Below, in pieces: positions 45,653 to 57,600 of a stretch of 60,000 nt of DNA; position 1 is the stretch's first letter, and every line of letters begins with the position of its first letter. Position numbers and translations under genes: made by a program. Below the pieces are notes generated by a model. It was not told where the DNA came from and did not search any database. It saw only the letters and a program-made list of their open reading frames with translations. Location of the stretch: NCBI RefSeq assembly GCF_037975245.1, contig NC_092571.1, positions 10,427,917 to 10,487,916 on the forward strand, in the 5' to 3' direction. Source of the stretch: Apostichopus japonicus (taxonomy: Eukaryota; Echinodermata; Holothuroidea; Aspidochirotida; Stichopodidae).

Positions 45653-46027
45653 ATCCTCTGGACACTTATCGAAAAGAGAAGACTTGAAATTAGCCGGTGT
45701 TCATCCAGTGACGATCTAACACGGGTAGGGTCTCACATTAGTTAGTGTAGGGCTCCCTGATCCTTTGTCTCTAAACTAGATTTTAGAGATTAAAGAATAA
45801 ATCTCTCCAAGATGCAACCTATTAATAAATTGGGAGCTTAACGAGAACGTCCATTTATTTTTGATTACTCACACTGTGCTGAAACTGTTCAATTTCTGCG
45901 TGCGTTGGATACAATGTTGGAATATTCTCGCATATTAGGGTATTCTAGATCTTTTACGTTATTGCTATACTTTGCACACAGACAAACGTTTTTTGTTGTT
46001 GCATATCTCCATAACGCGTAATCGTAA

Positions 46028-46318
46028 CGATATGCATTAGTTAGCTCAGTGGTTAACGCCGGTGCCTTACAATCATAAGGTCTCCGGTTCGAGTTACTGC
46101 AAGATTAATGTATGTCGTCTTTTTACAGTGTTGTTGACAATTTATAATCATGGACGTTAAATATGAATCTAAGAAACCGACTTCTGTCATCTTGCGGCTT
46201 AGATAAGACAATGAGGCTTCTTTGCGAGTTACTACTTGCAGAAGGATCTAAAATACATACATACACACATACATACATACATACATACACGCATACATAC
46301 ATACATACATACATACAT
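46028..46318 (+). mobile_element. tRNA-derived SINE, family A (full length)
   Basis: Head TTAGCTCAGTGGTTAA, box B GGTTCGAGTTAC, full body, and a long (CATA)n tail at 46250-46318. The apparent Met-Tyr-Val-Cys frames on the opposite strand are translated tail repeat. Confidence 0.87.
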
Positions 46319-46479
46319 TCAAATACTTTTTCTGGTATTACGTATGCTACTTAATTTCTCCATCAGAAGTGTTACTGTAACAAGACGCAAAAGGGAGGAC
46401 CAACGGTGCTACTAATACGAAGAGTTACCACTAAGTTATAAATCGTACAGTTGTGATAGAAGCACTGGCAATCGTCAGG

Positions 46480-46800
46480 TGACATTTTAAGTTAATTAGA
46501 TGTTTACTAGACGTGAAGTTCACGGGCTCCATTCGGCGTCCCCATCCTTACCAATATGTGCTTAGTATTCTAAAATAATTGTCACGGAGAGATATACAAT
46601 GGTAAAAAATGAAACAAGGAAGTACTTTTTAATACATTCAAAATTTACAATTAGTTATTCACTTGGCGTGAAGTGCACGACCTCCATTCAACTTTCCCAT
46701 CGTTTAAAGACGAGCTTAGCACTTGAAAGTAATGTCATGGAGATATATGCAAAGGTTAAAAATGAAACAAGGAAGAACTACATAGCACATTCAATATTTC
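46480..46800 (+). repeat. Imperfect tandem duplication of ~165 bp
   Basis: Two diverged copies with shared landmarks: GCGTGAAGTGCACG / ACGTGAAGTTCACG, CTCCATTC, GTCATGGAGATATA / GTCACGGAGAGATATA, and AAAAATGAAACAAGGAAG. No coding content. Confidence 0.6.
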
Positions 46801-46889
46801 GTCAACGATCTAACATTGAAAAGGTCTCAAATAAGCTACTGTAAGGCTTCCTGATCCTTGGGTCTCTAATCTAGATACATTAAATAATA

Positions 46890-48940
46890 TGAGGGATATA
46901 GCCGGGCAGGTTGCTCGTCTTTCCTGGACATTAATGTAACTCAACCTGAGTGTGTGTACCATATGATGACAACAATAGCTAGGGTATTAAAACTATACAT
47001 ATATATGCACACCATGTCCTTTGGTAGCTATCGTTTTTGTTATGGAAATGAGGAAACCACTATACTTATACACCCAACTTATCAGTAGAATCTTAATTGA
47101 AACTTTAAAGAAGCAATATTCTAGCATGGTCTTATTACTGTAGTAATGATATAGATATGTAACATATGGACACACTCTGTCAGTTAAGTTTAATTAGAAT
47201 CGACTGTATTTAATCACTTTCTATGAGGCATACCTCTTTCATTGCACTCACTTAATGGACTTAAACATCACTTTAATGTTTGTAGCACAATTTTGAACTT
47301 TAACTTATCAGTTAATTTAAACACATACATATTGTGTGTAATCACAATGCATGATATAAAAATTTAATAACGTAACACAGAATATAGCATTTTATGAGCT
47401 GTCCTCGGTTTTATTATGTTGAAAATCCGCTTTAAATTGACTTTTTGTAGGGGCAGTCTTCATATTGACCCCGCAGAGTTTAAAACTTGAGTTTAAAGCG
47501 TGACCCACCAGGCTAGTAGGATATCTCCCAAACAAAGCAAGATTTACCTTTCTTGTTTTTCATCAAAAATATCTCTATCATATAACACGAAGTTAGCGGT
47601 TGACTCCGTGTAGAAACGTGAGTGGTAGATGAAACTGGAGATGAGGCAATTCAAATCTATCATTAAAAGGAAGAGAAAAGAATTGGCACGAGGACATTGA
47701 AGTCACGACTTACAATACTAAGGAATATTTTTAATATTTTACGCTCCTTTTAGATACCGACAGGCATTCGAGTGTAAAGAGTCTCATAATCATTATTTTC
47801 ATCGCCGTGATTAATTTGAGAAAAGAAGTGAATAAATCGACAGAAACCAGTTGGTACATTTATCGTCTATTTTTTAATGGTCGAATATGTGTAATGTATA
47901 ACCATCGAGGACTAACCCGTAACCAACACCAAGGGTAAGATCCTTCATCCGTACCATCTACCCGAAGCTTACGGGAGTCAAATTCTGAAATAGAGCATTA
48001 GCATATGCCATCTTACTCCAATTAGACAAGACGTAAGGGAAATAATATTTCATAGGATGAGCATTAAGGAAGGTAGATGAAGTAATCATTGTAAACAGAA
48101 GATGTATATGAAATCTACTTTGTTCATACATCACTCGTAGAAGCACGGTACTTGCCTCGATTATGACGCACTTAAGAGTTTGAAGCGGTAAACTGTAGGT
48201 TTCGCCTTATAAATGTTTCTGATTCCCACATATTTTGCTATGTGTCCAACACGCGGTTGTATTTCACGATATGTAGTTGGCGGCTTCTTTCTACTATTCC
48301 ATCTTGAAATTTAGTTAAAAGTTGAGAGTGAAGATAACACGTGGGATACCCCTAGCCTAGGCTTACTATAACCTGGGCTAGTGTCATACCTCAAACTCGT
48401 TTCACAGCAAGCCTGGTAATTGTAATTAAAGTGTTACAATTCTCAGTTAAAAAAATTACGCTGTATGGAAGTTCATTTACAGTGTCATCGTACTCATGTG
48501 TGTTAACTATACAAACTAGTTAGAAAGTCGTAAGTGCATGTGCATATTGTACATACTTTCGTACGTAAATTCATTTGCCCACTCGTCAATATATGAATAT
48601 TTTCAACACCTCTGGACAGGGCGAAACTACTCAATTTACGAAGGGATGTTAAATTAAAAAAACTTTATGTAATGGTCTTGCATTAACATATTCTAAATTG
48701 TTTGCTTCACAAAACAGAAGACTGTTGTAATAATTTAATAACGTCATGCCTACTTACTTTTACACGTAATAATATAATGTCACAATGGTAAGCATGGTGT
48801 CAGTTGATACAGAGTAACGCCAAAGAAGGTACTAATAAGCTGAGTTTGTTTTCGACATACCAATAGAAAAGTTCGATATTTGGACCACATGGCGTGACTT
48901 CATAGTCCTAAATGTTCACTGTATACAAAGTTGTAGTGCG
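46890..48940. other. Gene-free stretch
   Basis: AT-rich intergenic DNA. Short frames lack motifs, and no tandem or inverted repeats stand out. Confidence 0.5.
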
Positions 48941-48947
48941 CAGTTAC

Positions 48948-49318
48948 CAAGGGCGTAGGAACCGGGGGGCTGGGGGGGGGCGCCAGCCCCCCAGTGAAAA
49001 ATGTGGAGGGGCGGAAGTATCATTCCGCTCCCCCGGTTCGCAAGTCAGAAAACCCCTTTTTCATTTCCAAATGAGAAAAAAAATCTCATTTGGAGCACCA
49101 AATTGCATCTAAGGCCAGGTGAAAATACAAAATTGAGTTTACAAAATGGAGTGGGTGTTGAAGTGTGCTATATTGCACCAAATTGCATCTGAGGCCACCT
49201 GGAAATGCAAAAATTCCAAAGGGGAGGGGGACACCCTCTCCCCTTAGACCCCTCCCCCAGGCTGGCCATCAGTCTTCAGCCCCCCCCCCCCACTCAAAAG
49301 TACCTTCCTACGCCACTG
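48948..49318. mobile_element. hAT-type MITE, copy 2
   Basis: Same termini as copy 1, with a perfect 8-bp target duplication GCAGTTAC (48940-48947 and 49319-49326). 371 bp, non-coding, no satellite insert. The exact duplication suggests a fairly recent insertion. Confidence 0.9.
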
Positions 49319-49545
49319 GCAGTTACACTAGAGATTTTATATTTTATTAAATTGCTTTGGACATTTTATATACGTATGACATTCCGTAGTCCATAGGTTC
49401 GAAAACAGTATGGTCGGAATTCTAGTGTAGGCATTTGCCGCATGTATCAAACAATGCTAGTCGTATTTTGATGACATATTCTGCCTTACTCTAGAGATCT
49501 CGAAAACGGTACGTGAGTGAGCATGAGTGCGTGCGGGGACGTATT

Positions 49546-50564
49546 AGTCAGGTGGCTTAGCAACTTTAACGTTACCGGCCGGACAAAAGTACCAAATTTG
49601 GCATGGAGTTTCTGTTCGACCTATCTATCGATTTTATCCGTGGAACCCACTTCATCGGTTCCGATTTTTCAAGATGGCGGCCAAAATCCAAGATGGCCGC
49701 AAGAAAAAAGGAAATGTCATATAACTGGCTGTAAAAATCGGAGATGAACAAATGAGGGGTCAATTCAGGTGTTTACGGGATCACTGAAACAGATGATGAT
49801 CATGGCATGTTGCTTGAGTAACCCACTTCCAAGATGGCGGCCAAAATCCAAGATGGCCGCCAGAAAAAAAAAGGAAATGTCATATATCTGGCTGTAAAAA
49901 TCGGAGATGAACAAATGAGTGGTCAATTAAGGGGTTTCCGAGCTCACTGAAACAGATGATGGTCATGGTATGTTGCTTGGGCCACCCACTTCCAAGATGG
50001 CGGCCAGAATCCAAGATGGCCCCCTGGAAAAAAAGGAAATTTCATGTAGCCTATATTCATTCCCAAACCCCCCTGTGCCCTTTTCTGATCGGGACCATCA
50101 AACCTTCCGTCCTCAAACGTGTAAATGAAACCGGGCTAGCACCCTGACTATATGTTATGGCTGGTATTCTAATTGTGTCACTTTGGTTCAGGAAGCCACT
50201 TAATTAGGACTTATTGGGGAACTTTGAGGTGTGATCGACCGTGGATAGACACTGTCGCAAACCTGTTATTATATGGGAGTTATACGAGTGTCATGTAAGA
50301 CTGATTACATTGAGTCAACTATATAATAGGGTAACTTGAGGGAAAACAGACCAGATGTGAATACCGACTCATTGAGAGATTTTGTACGATTGTGCACCCT
50401 TCATAAACACAACGTCAATTGTGGGAACAACACACGCTAAGCAGGTCACTAGGCATCTGAGGTATTTAAGTCATTCTTTTCGAACCTGTACCCCAGGGCT
50501 ACTGTTAGCGAGGATCTCCAGGAAGACTTGTTGTCTGGTATAGACAAGCCCCCCCCCCCCCCCT
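49546..50564 (+). repeat. Left arm of a long inverted-repeat structure
   Basis: About 1 kb from AGTCAGGTGGCTTAGCAAC to a C-run after TGGTATAGACAAG. Inversely repeated at 52297-53140 with few mismatches. It contains three tandem ~165-bp blocks, each with an AAGATGGCGGCC / AAGATGGCC pair. The right arm lacks one block, which explains the length difference. No transposase is seen and no clear target duplication could be defined. Confidence 0.88.
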
Positions 50565-50599
50565 CATAGTAAAACGATAGCTTGGGTTCGAATCTCCCG

Positions 50600-52160
50600 T
50601 TGGTGAGCTCTGGACAGCGGTTGCAGCGATGAAGAAGGGAAAGTCCCCGGTCCCGATGGCCTCCCTGCTGAGTTCTATAGGACCTTCTGGGAGGTTCTCG
50701 GTGGGGACTTTAGCGACGTGTTCGCTACCGCTTTCCAGTTGAATTACATGAGCCAAATACAGAGGGCTGGAAATATTGTTCTCCTCCCAAAGTGGGAGAC
50801 CCTTTGGACCCTAATAGGCGTACAATAACGCTGTTAAATCTGGACTACAAAATCCTGGCCAAAGCATTAGGAAATCGCTTAGCGGATGTGATGCCGGATA
50901 TTGTAGGTCCTCTCCAGACTTGCGCTGTGCGAGTCCTTCGGATTGAACTCAGTGTTTATTCGTTGGGTCTCTTTACTATATAAGGACGTCACGAGCATGG
51001 TCACTGTTAACGGATTTACTTCTGGTCCCTTCCCGGTTCGAAGGGGAGTCCGTCAGGGTTGTCCCCTCTCCCCGTTGTTGTATGTTCTCTTCAGCGAAAC
51101 GCTCAGTACCTCGCTGGACAGATGCTTGGGGTTTCGACCTTTCAATGTACCGGGTGGGGCTAGAGTTAAATGCGTGCAATATGCCGATGACGTCACTTGT
51201 ATTGTGTCGGACCTCGTCTCCTTCAAGCCTTTATCGAAGGTTTTGACCACCTTCCAAGAGGCTACCGGTGCCAGACTTAACAAGTCCAAGACCAAAGGGC
51301 TGCATTCAGGAGGTTGGCGTGGCCAATCCCTCCCGTTCGATGCTACTTGGTCAGATGTCATGATCAGGGTAATCGGCATCTGGCTAGGTTATGGTGCCCC
51401 GGAGGCCACCACTTGGGCCGAGAAGGCTGATCAGGTGGAGGCAAGGCTCGACACATTCAATCGGAGGTGACTCTCCCTCCCTGGGAAGGTTACAGTTGTC
51501 AATCGTTTTATTGTTCCTCTACTTTGGTATCCTGGTACGGTGATCGCTGCACCAGATTATGCCTTGGTGCGATTGGAGAGGATCATTTTTTATTTCATTT
51601 GGGGAAAGTGCAAACCAAACCTTCTCAAAGGACCGTTCTATAAAAGACCCCCTTGAGCGGGTGGGCATGGTTTGGTCCACCTACCATCTTAACTGCGCTT
51701 TCTCCTTTTGAAAGGTTTTTTCGTTGCGTTTGAGAATCCCTCGTTTGCCTTTTTTGTTAGGTTCTGGGGTGGTTTTCTTTTTCGCCACTACTGGCCCGGA
51801 TCCTTTTCCAATAACCGGCCAAAGGCGACACGCCCTTCGGGGTGTATACTCAGATTGGTGACTCACTTTGTAGAATCAAAGAGGAGGGTGGGCCACATGT
51901 TCTGCTGAACGTGGCCCCCTCGGCTTGCCAAACCGCCATCTCTCCAGATGTGTGGTGTTCTGTGTGTTGCAAGTCACTAGATAGCCGTCTCCGGGACTTG
52001 GCGAGGAGGATTGCACATGGGATCCTCATCACTAACCATTTTCGCCTAGTCAGGTGGCGATTAGGTTATGGGATTTGTCCCTGTGTGGGCTGTAAAGCCA
52101 TTAGGACTATGCAACACCTTTTGCTGGAGTGTCCCTTTGTCCGGGTGGTGTGGGAATGAT
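50600..52160 (+). pseudogene. Decayed TX1-type LINE reverse transcriptase between the inverted arms
   Basis: Conserved RT blocks occur in several frames: PDGLPAEFYRTFW, LLNLDYKILAKALGNRL, VRRGVRQGCPLSPLLYVLF, the catalytic YADD near 51180, and a C-terminal Cys/His zinc-finger region (CPCVGC ... HLLLEC) near 52085-52135. Frameshifts are visible near 50650 and 50795, and a stop falls at 51470. The stretch with RT motif A (first catalytic Asp) is missing at about 50930-50940, where the frame jumps from the block before it to FGLNSVFIRWVSLLY. The family is called from the block sequences; the element is inactive. Confidence 0.82.
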
Positions 52161-52296
52161 GGTTTCATGCCTTCATTATTGGTGTTATTGGTTGTTATTG
52201 TTGTTGTTTTGGTTATTAGTGTTATTGGTTGACCTCAGATGACTAGCGACCCGACTTAGCGTGTGTTGTTCGCAGAATTGATATGTGTTTATGAAG

Positions 52297-53140
52297 GGGG
52301 GGGGGGGGGGTTGTCTATACCAGACAACAAGTCTTCCTGGAGATCCTCGCTAATAGCAGCCCTGGAGTACAGGTTCGAAAAGAACGACCTAAATACCTCA
52401 GATGACTAGTGACCTGACTTAAGCGTGTGTTGTTCGCACAATTGACGTTGTGTTTATGAAGGGTGCACAATCGTACAAAATCTCTCAATGAGTCGGTATT
52501 CACATCTGGTCTGTTTTCCCTCAAGTTACCCTATTATATAGTTGACTCAATGTAATCAGTCTTACATGACACTCGTAACTCCCATATAATAACGAGCTTT
52601 GCGTCAGTGTCTATCCACGGCCCCAAAGTTCCCCAATAAGTCCTAAGTAGCTTCCTGAGCCAAAGTGACACAATTAGAATACCAGCCATAACATATAGTC
52701 AGGGTGCTAGCCCGGTTTCATTTACACGTTTGAGGACGGAAGGTTTGATGGTCCCGATCAGAAAAGGGCACAGGGGGTTTGGGGATTGAATATATGAAAT
52801 TTCCTTTTTTTCCAGGGGGCCATCTTGGACTCTGGCAGCCATCTTGGAAGTGGGTGGCCCAAGCAACATACCATGACCATCATCTGTTTCAGTGAGCTCG
52901 GAAACACCTTAATTGACCCCTCATTTGTTCATCTCCGATTTTTACAGCCAGATATATGACATTTCCTTTTTTTCTGGCGGCCATCTTGGATTTGGCCGCC
53001 ATCTTGAAAAATCGGAACCGATAAAGTGGGTTCCACGGATAAAATCGATAGATAGGTCGAAAAGAAACTCCATGCCAAATTTGGTACTTTTGTCCGGCCG
53101 GTAACGTTAAGCCTGAAAATTGTTGCTAAGCCACCTGACT
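52297..53140 (-). repeat. Right arm of the long inverted-repeat structure
   Basis: Inverse of 49546-50564, starting at a G-run and ending in GTTGCTAAGCCACCTGACT. Just inside it, 52232-52297 repeats part of the arm (CTCAGATGACTAG ... GTGTTTATGAAG) once more in direct orientation. Confidence 0.88.
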
Positions 53141-53151
53141 ATATGTGCACT

Positions 53152-53158
53152 TATATAA
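53152..53158 (+). promoter_or_regulatory. TATA-like element upstream of the Ig receptor gene
   Basis: TATATAA about 217 bases before the receptor ATG and only 12 bases outside the end of the long inverted-repeat structure. A TATA-type promoter is plausible, but such strings are common in AT-rich DNA. Confidence 0.25.
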
Positions 53159-53374
53159 ATCGTATGCTGTTCATACATAGCTTGAATTTATACTGGGATA
53201 AACTGAAAGTGAAATTTATTTTCAACAGCTAGACTTTCCACAAATCGAAACTCATGCATTATACACAGTAAAGATTCCCACCTTTATCAAGGAACATTTA
53301 TACAGGAACTGAAAAGAGTGTTGGGAGGTTTGGCACAAGGTCAAAATATTTGTACTGATTGAGTGTATTTCGCC

Positions 53375-54670
53375 ATGGAACGTTTTCTCTCAGTCATTTT
53401 ATTACTGAGCTTTTCGACTCTGCCTTTCTATGGAGAAGGAACCCTGTGTTTCAATACCAGTCATTCTGATATGGAACGAAGATTCTTTGCGTACACCGGG
53501 GATGCCGTTGTTCTGACATGCAACCCTTATGATGGAGCTAAGAATGTTAAGATACTGAAAGGGCAAGATCCACACACTCAGTTGTTACTTCAAGGTGGTA
53601 ACCTACGAGCAAGCGACGAACGCTATCAAGTTTTATCCTCCAAGGAAGAGTATAAGTTATTGATTCTAGCTTTGCATACGTCGGATTCAGCTGTGTATAC
53701 ATGTACCTGGGAATTCCCTTGGTATAGTCCTATTAAATGGGTGCTTTGGAAGTATGAACTACAAGCACGTCTGCAAGTGGTGAACCGTCAGATGAATGAA
53801 TGTGTTCTATTAAATGGATTTGACGGCATCTTTTTTGCAGGAGAGAACTTTGATTTATACTGTCCTAAAGACATTGCTATTGACCTATACATTGCAAATG
53901 AAAATGAAAATATCACCGTGCAGCCTATATGTATAGATTCTAACGAGAACGTAGTGTTGACACGTATACACAATGTATCTACACTGTATAACAACAGCAG
54001 ATTAGTGTGTAATAAGAATGGCAGTGACAATGACTACTGCATCTCAACTCCAAATATTACTGTATACGAAGATTTACAAGTAACGGTAGAGCCTCAGACT
54101 GTAAATGTTATTGAAGGAGGAAAAATAACTCTAACATGCCTTATATTTCCTCGAATCCAAGCATCAATCGTATGGGATTTATCTGGAAGCCGAAATATCA
54201 TTTCCAATGCCAACGTGTCTCACTCAATTAACGGGTATGAATCGATGCAACTTACCATTAGCTTTAAAAATGAAACAAAAGTGGCAGATCAATATTCGAT
54301 CAAATGCAGAGTAGTCGCAGGATCAAAGAATATAACTAAGAAAGTCACCATTCACCGAACCATTGAAGAAGAATATCGTAAAATAATAATCATTATTATA
54401 CCATTTATACTCACTTTAGTGGTTATATTTGGAGTCATTTATGTAACTTTGCACAGCAAAAGGCTCACATGTGACGCAGAAAGAATAGAAAAGGAAGACA
54501 TTGATGGAATTGGTGGAAGAATTTACGTGAACGAGAAGAATGAGATGCAACTCTCAGAAAATGATTCTGTACTCGTACACAATTCAGTGAAAGTTGTTAA
54601 CACATACGACAGAAGAATATACGTCGAAGAGAAGGACATCTATGATAGGAGAATCTACGTTGATCAATAG
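53375..54670 (+). CDS. Single-exon Ig-like domain type I membrane receptor (431 aa)
   Basis: Uncharacterised surface protein. Residues 1-20 form a signal peptide. Ig-like domains follow with cysteine pairs at about C49/C110 (with DSAVYTC, the classic F-strand motif), C163/C212 (a divergent middle domain) and C255/C311. About nine N-glycosylation sequons fall in the ectodomain. Residues about 336-359 form one transmembrane helix starting with a run of isoleucines. The roughly 70-residue tail holds three RIYV repeats: IYVN at Y384, IYVE at Y416 and IYVD at Y428. The ATG at 53375 sits in a near-ideal GCCATGG context. The open frame extends four codons upstream only from a GTG, so ATG is the likely start. 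No intron is seen. A role in recognition or adhesion with phosphotyrosine signalling is inferred from architecture only. It could be one member of a larger family, or a retrocopy. Confidence 0.8.
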   Translation: MERFLSVILLLSFSTLPFYGEGTLCFNTSHSDMERRFFAYTGDAVVLTCNPYDGAKNVKILKGQDPHTQLLLQGGNLRASDERYQVLSSKEEYKLLILALHTSDSAVYTCTWEFPWYSPIKWVLWKYELQARLQVVNRQMNECVLLNGFDGIFFAGENFDLYCPKDIAIDLYIANENENITVQPICIDSNENVVLTRIHNVSTLYNNSRLVCNKNGSDNDYCISTPNITVYEDLQVTVEPQTVNVIEGGKITLTCLIFPRIQASIVWDLSGSRNIISNANVSHSINGYESMQLTISFKNETKVADQYSIKCRVVAGSKNITKKVTIHRTIEEEYRKIIIIIIPFILTLVVIFGVIYVTLHSKRLTCDAERIEKEDIDGIGGRIYVNEKNEMQLSENDSVLVHNSVKVVNTYDRRIYVEEKDIYDRRIYVDQ

Positions 54671-57600
54671 ATTACAGTTTTCTGAAATTTATCCCCACCC
54701 AAAAACAACAACAACAACAAAAACAAATAGATGTGCAAGGAGAGTATATTATGGGAATGTCTTGCGATATTCCATATACGTCTGGTCACTCTAAAGGAGT
54801 AGCCTAGGGTAATATAAGATCTCGTTAAATTTGATTCATGATCAACCATTTTGTTTTAGTTCATTAGAATAACTTGATTGCTTTAAAACAGGTATTGATC
54901 ATACTTTCGATGTTTTCACTTTCCAGTTTGCAAGTTAACCTCCCTTAGTTAAATGAAACACTGTGATCGATAGTGAATGCCTGTACTCGTGGGAATGTAG
55001 CGCAAGCTGATCACTGTATCGGTTCAGTATTAAATGTAACAAGCAATTTGAATAGCATTATAGAAAGTGGCATGTAAATGTATTGTCCATTACTTGTTAA
55101 ACTAAGGAGATGGGTCACATTTGGACGTATCTTGTAAATTCTTGTGAGATCATGTATTGATATTTTCCATCATGTATAGTTTTTAGCCTAATCCAACAGT
55201 TTGTGTGTAGATGTGTATGTGTGTAGTTTTTTTTTTGAGTCCAAATATGACTTAGTTCCTTCTAATACGTTGATGTCAACAAATAATTGGAGATAGTTGA
55301 TGGCAAACACCGGGTAAATTATTACTTACATTAGTTAATTAATAATAACCCTTAATTACAATATAGCAAGGGAGACCGGAGATATCTTAATATTCAACTT
55401 GTAAGCATAAAGTACTCTACGCAGGTTAGGAATGTCATACGGACTCATTTCAAATAAAAAGTCAACTTGCAACTGTTATCCGGGATAGAGTAATATCGTT
55501 CCGTCATCTTGTATTCTGTCATCGATGGAGTGTTTTTCTCCCTATGTTTCTCCCTCGAAAATAGTAAACCGATTAAAATAAAATGAAACTAAAGAACATA
55601 ATCTGGGGCGTCCATCCGAATTGAAATGTGGGAGACATTAACGACTGAGCGAAAAGCTGAAGGAGTTCGCAAGTTTCTTGGCGCAAAGCATTTATCGGGG
55701 TGGGTCCATGGGCTCGCCTTAAAGCCCCTGAGGGATGGGTCCTGAGACGAAGCCCCGGCGGGCGAACTCAAATCCAGTAATCTTCAAGTTTGCCTTTGTT
55801 TAGTCCCTGAATTGATATGTCAGTCATAAATATATTTTCACATAAGTCAAATCTGACAAATGTTTGAATTAAATTAAGATAGACTGGGCATATTCACTTT
55901 ATCGGAATCATAAAAACTAAAGATACTTCAGGGTCGTAACCTAGGTAGAATATCTCGGAAGCAGTTTAGGAACATCGAGAGATATTATATAGTAAGCATC
56001 ATGACACTATCTAAGCGGAGCGCCACCATCACTTGGCGAGTAGCGCAGCAAGAATTGTTTTGCCAAAAATGCCTCTCAGATTACCGGAAATGTCACTTCC
56101 CGGGACTTGTAAGTTGCGTCTAAACATGCTTAAATTTGAGCTCTCATGTTTCCAAAATTTACAATTAGAAATTTAAAACAATTATTAAGTAAACTAACTT
56201 TCTATGGAAAAACTGGGAGTTTACGGTACTTTATAAGCTCTGGTTATACATTGTTTTACACAGGTAATTGATGATACGCAAGCGCGCTAGAGCACTATGA
56301 TAGTGGACGTCGCCTATATATGCTGAAGGGAAACCATATGGGGAATTAAGGTGCAAGTACAATAACTGTTAGGTTTGTTCTTTTTTTTGTCTTATATGAC
56401 AAAAGGGACCTGCTGGGTGGGTGGGAAGGGGTATCTGAGTTTGGGATTTGACATTGGAACACTCATATATGGGTTTAAAATGAAACTGTTAGCGTATATA
56501 AAACACATAGACGTACATATATTTATGAACCGTAGTTTCACATTAGACTGCTACACTGTTCACGTCGTTTGAATCCTATAGGGGCTCTCTGCGTAATTGT
56601 TATTCTATCAAAACTCGTGATAGGGTAGCATTCTCCTATGATAGTCTATATCAAGCCGCTCGAGTTTTCTCTCGAGTGTTCAGGGAAAGTGTCAAAGAGC
56701 AGCAGGAGAACAACTTTTTAACACGTTATCAATCAGGATCTGGTATTTTGTGGCTTTTATGTTGAAGAGCATGATCATATGGTTAATTTGAGACCAATTT
56801 AGGCTTCCCATGAGCAGCATACGAAAACTGTATTCTGTAAAGAGGTTGAAGAGAAGAAGTGATGAGAACTTCAGGCCTGTACCAGATTTATACCAGATGA
56901 CTTTAAGATAGTCAAAGTATTTCCCAGTGTATTATAAACAATGTCGTGCAGAGCTCTCAGTTTAGAATAACAATCTTAAAGGGATTTGCATACTCAAAAT
57001 TGGTGACAGAAAATTTCCTTTTAGTCACATAATATGTATCTGCAGTATATTTCACATAGGAATGAATACAACAATTCTATACTTTAAATTTTTTACCAGT
57101 GAATTAAACGGTTGATGCTTTGTCAGCATGGTAGCTGATTCCTGATACCTTTCTTTAAATGTTGCTGCATTAGTCAGTAGATATTCCTCTTTATTTTGGT
57201 GTGCACAAGTGCACGTTCATGTAAATTAACATGTATGGCTTACCACACCATGAATATGTATAGGCAGCATAACCACTAAACGTTTTCGTTTCCTGGTCTA
57301 TAATGCTTCAATCCTCCAGATTTTAGACCATCAGTAATTATCTATACTCTTCAACAACCAAACATAAACATGATTATGACTCAAAAACGTCACTTCAGTA
57401 GGTAAATTTGGAAAATTTCCAGATGGTTAACTATTCAGGCCGACGTTCACTTAATGTAAACAGCCATACTGTCAAGTTACCACATCAGTATGTTAATATT
57501 TTATAACAACATACTAAATTAGATCTTTCATTCAGTCAATCTTGGCACAGAAATACATATATCCTGCTTAGAAAATTTAAAACAATAGCTCTTGTTTAAG

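Noticed and set aside
46028-46110. Possible tRNA gene (boxes A and B present)
   Set aside because: The cloverleaf arms do not pair well and the same sequence with a common non-tRNA body occurs in several copies, so it is a SINE head.
55589-55771. 60-codon minus-strand frame in a GC-richer segment
   Set aside because: No recognisable domain; the base composition suggests an element fragment but nothing confirms it.
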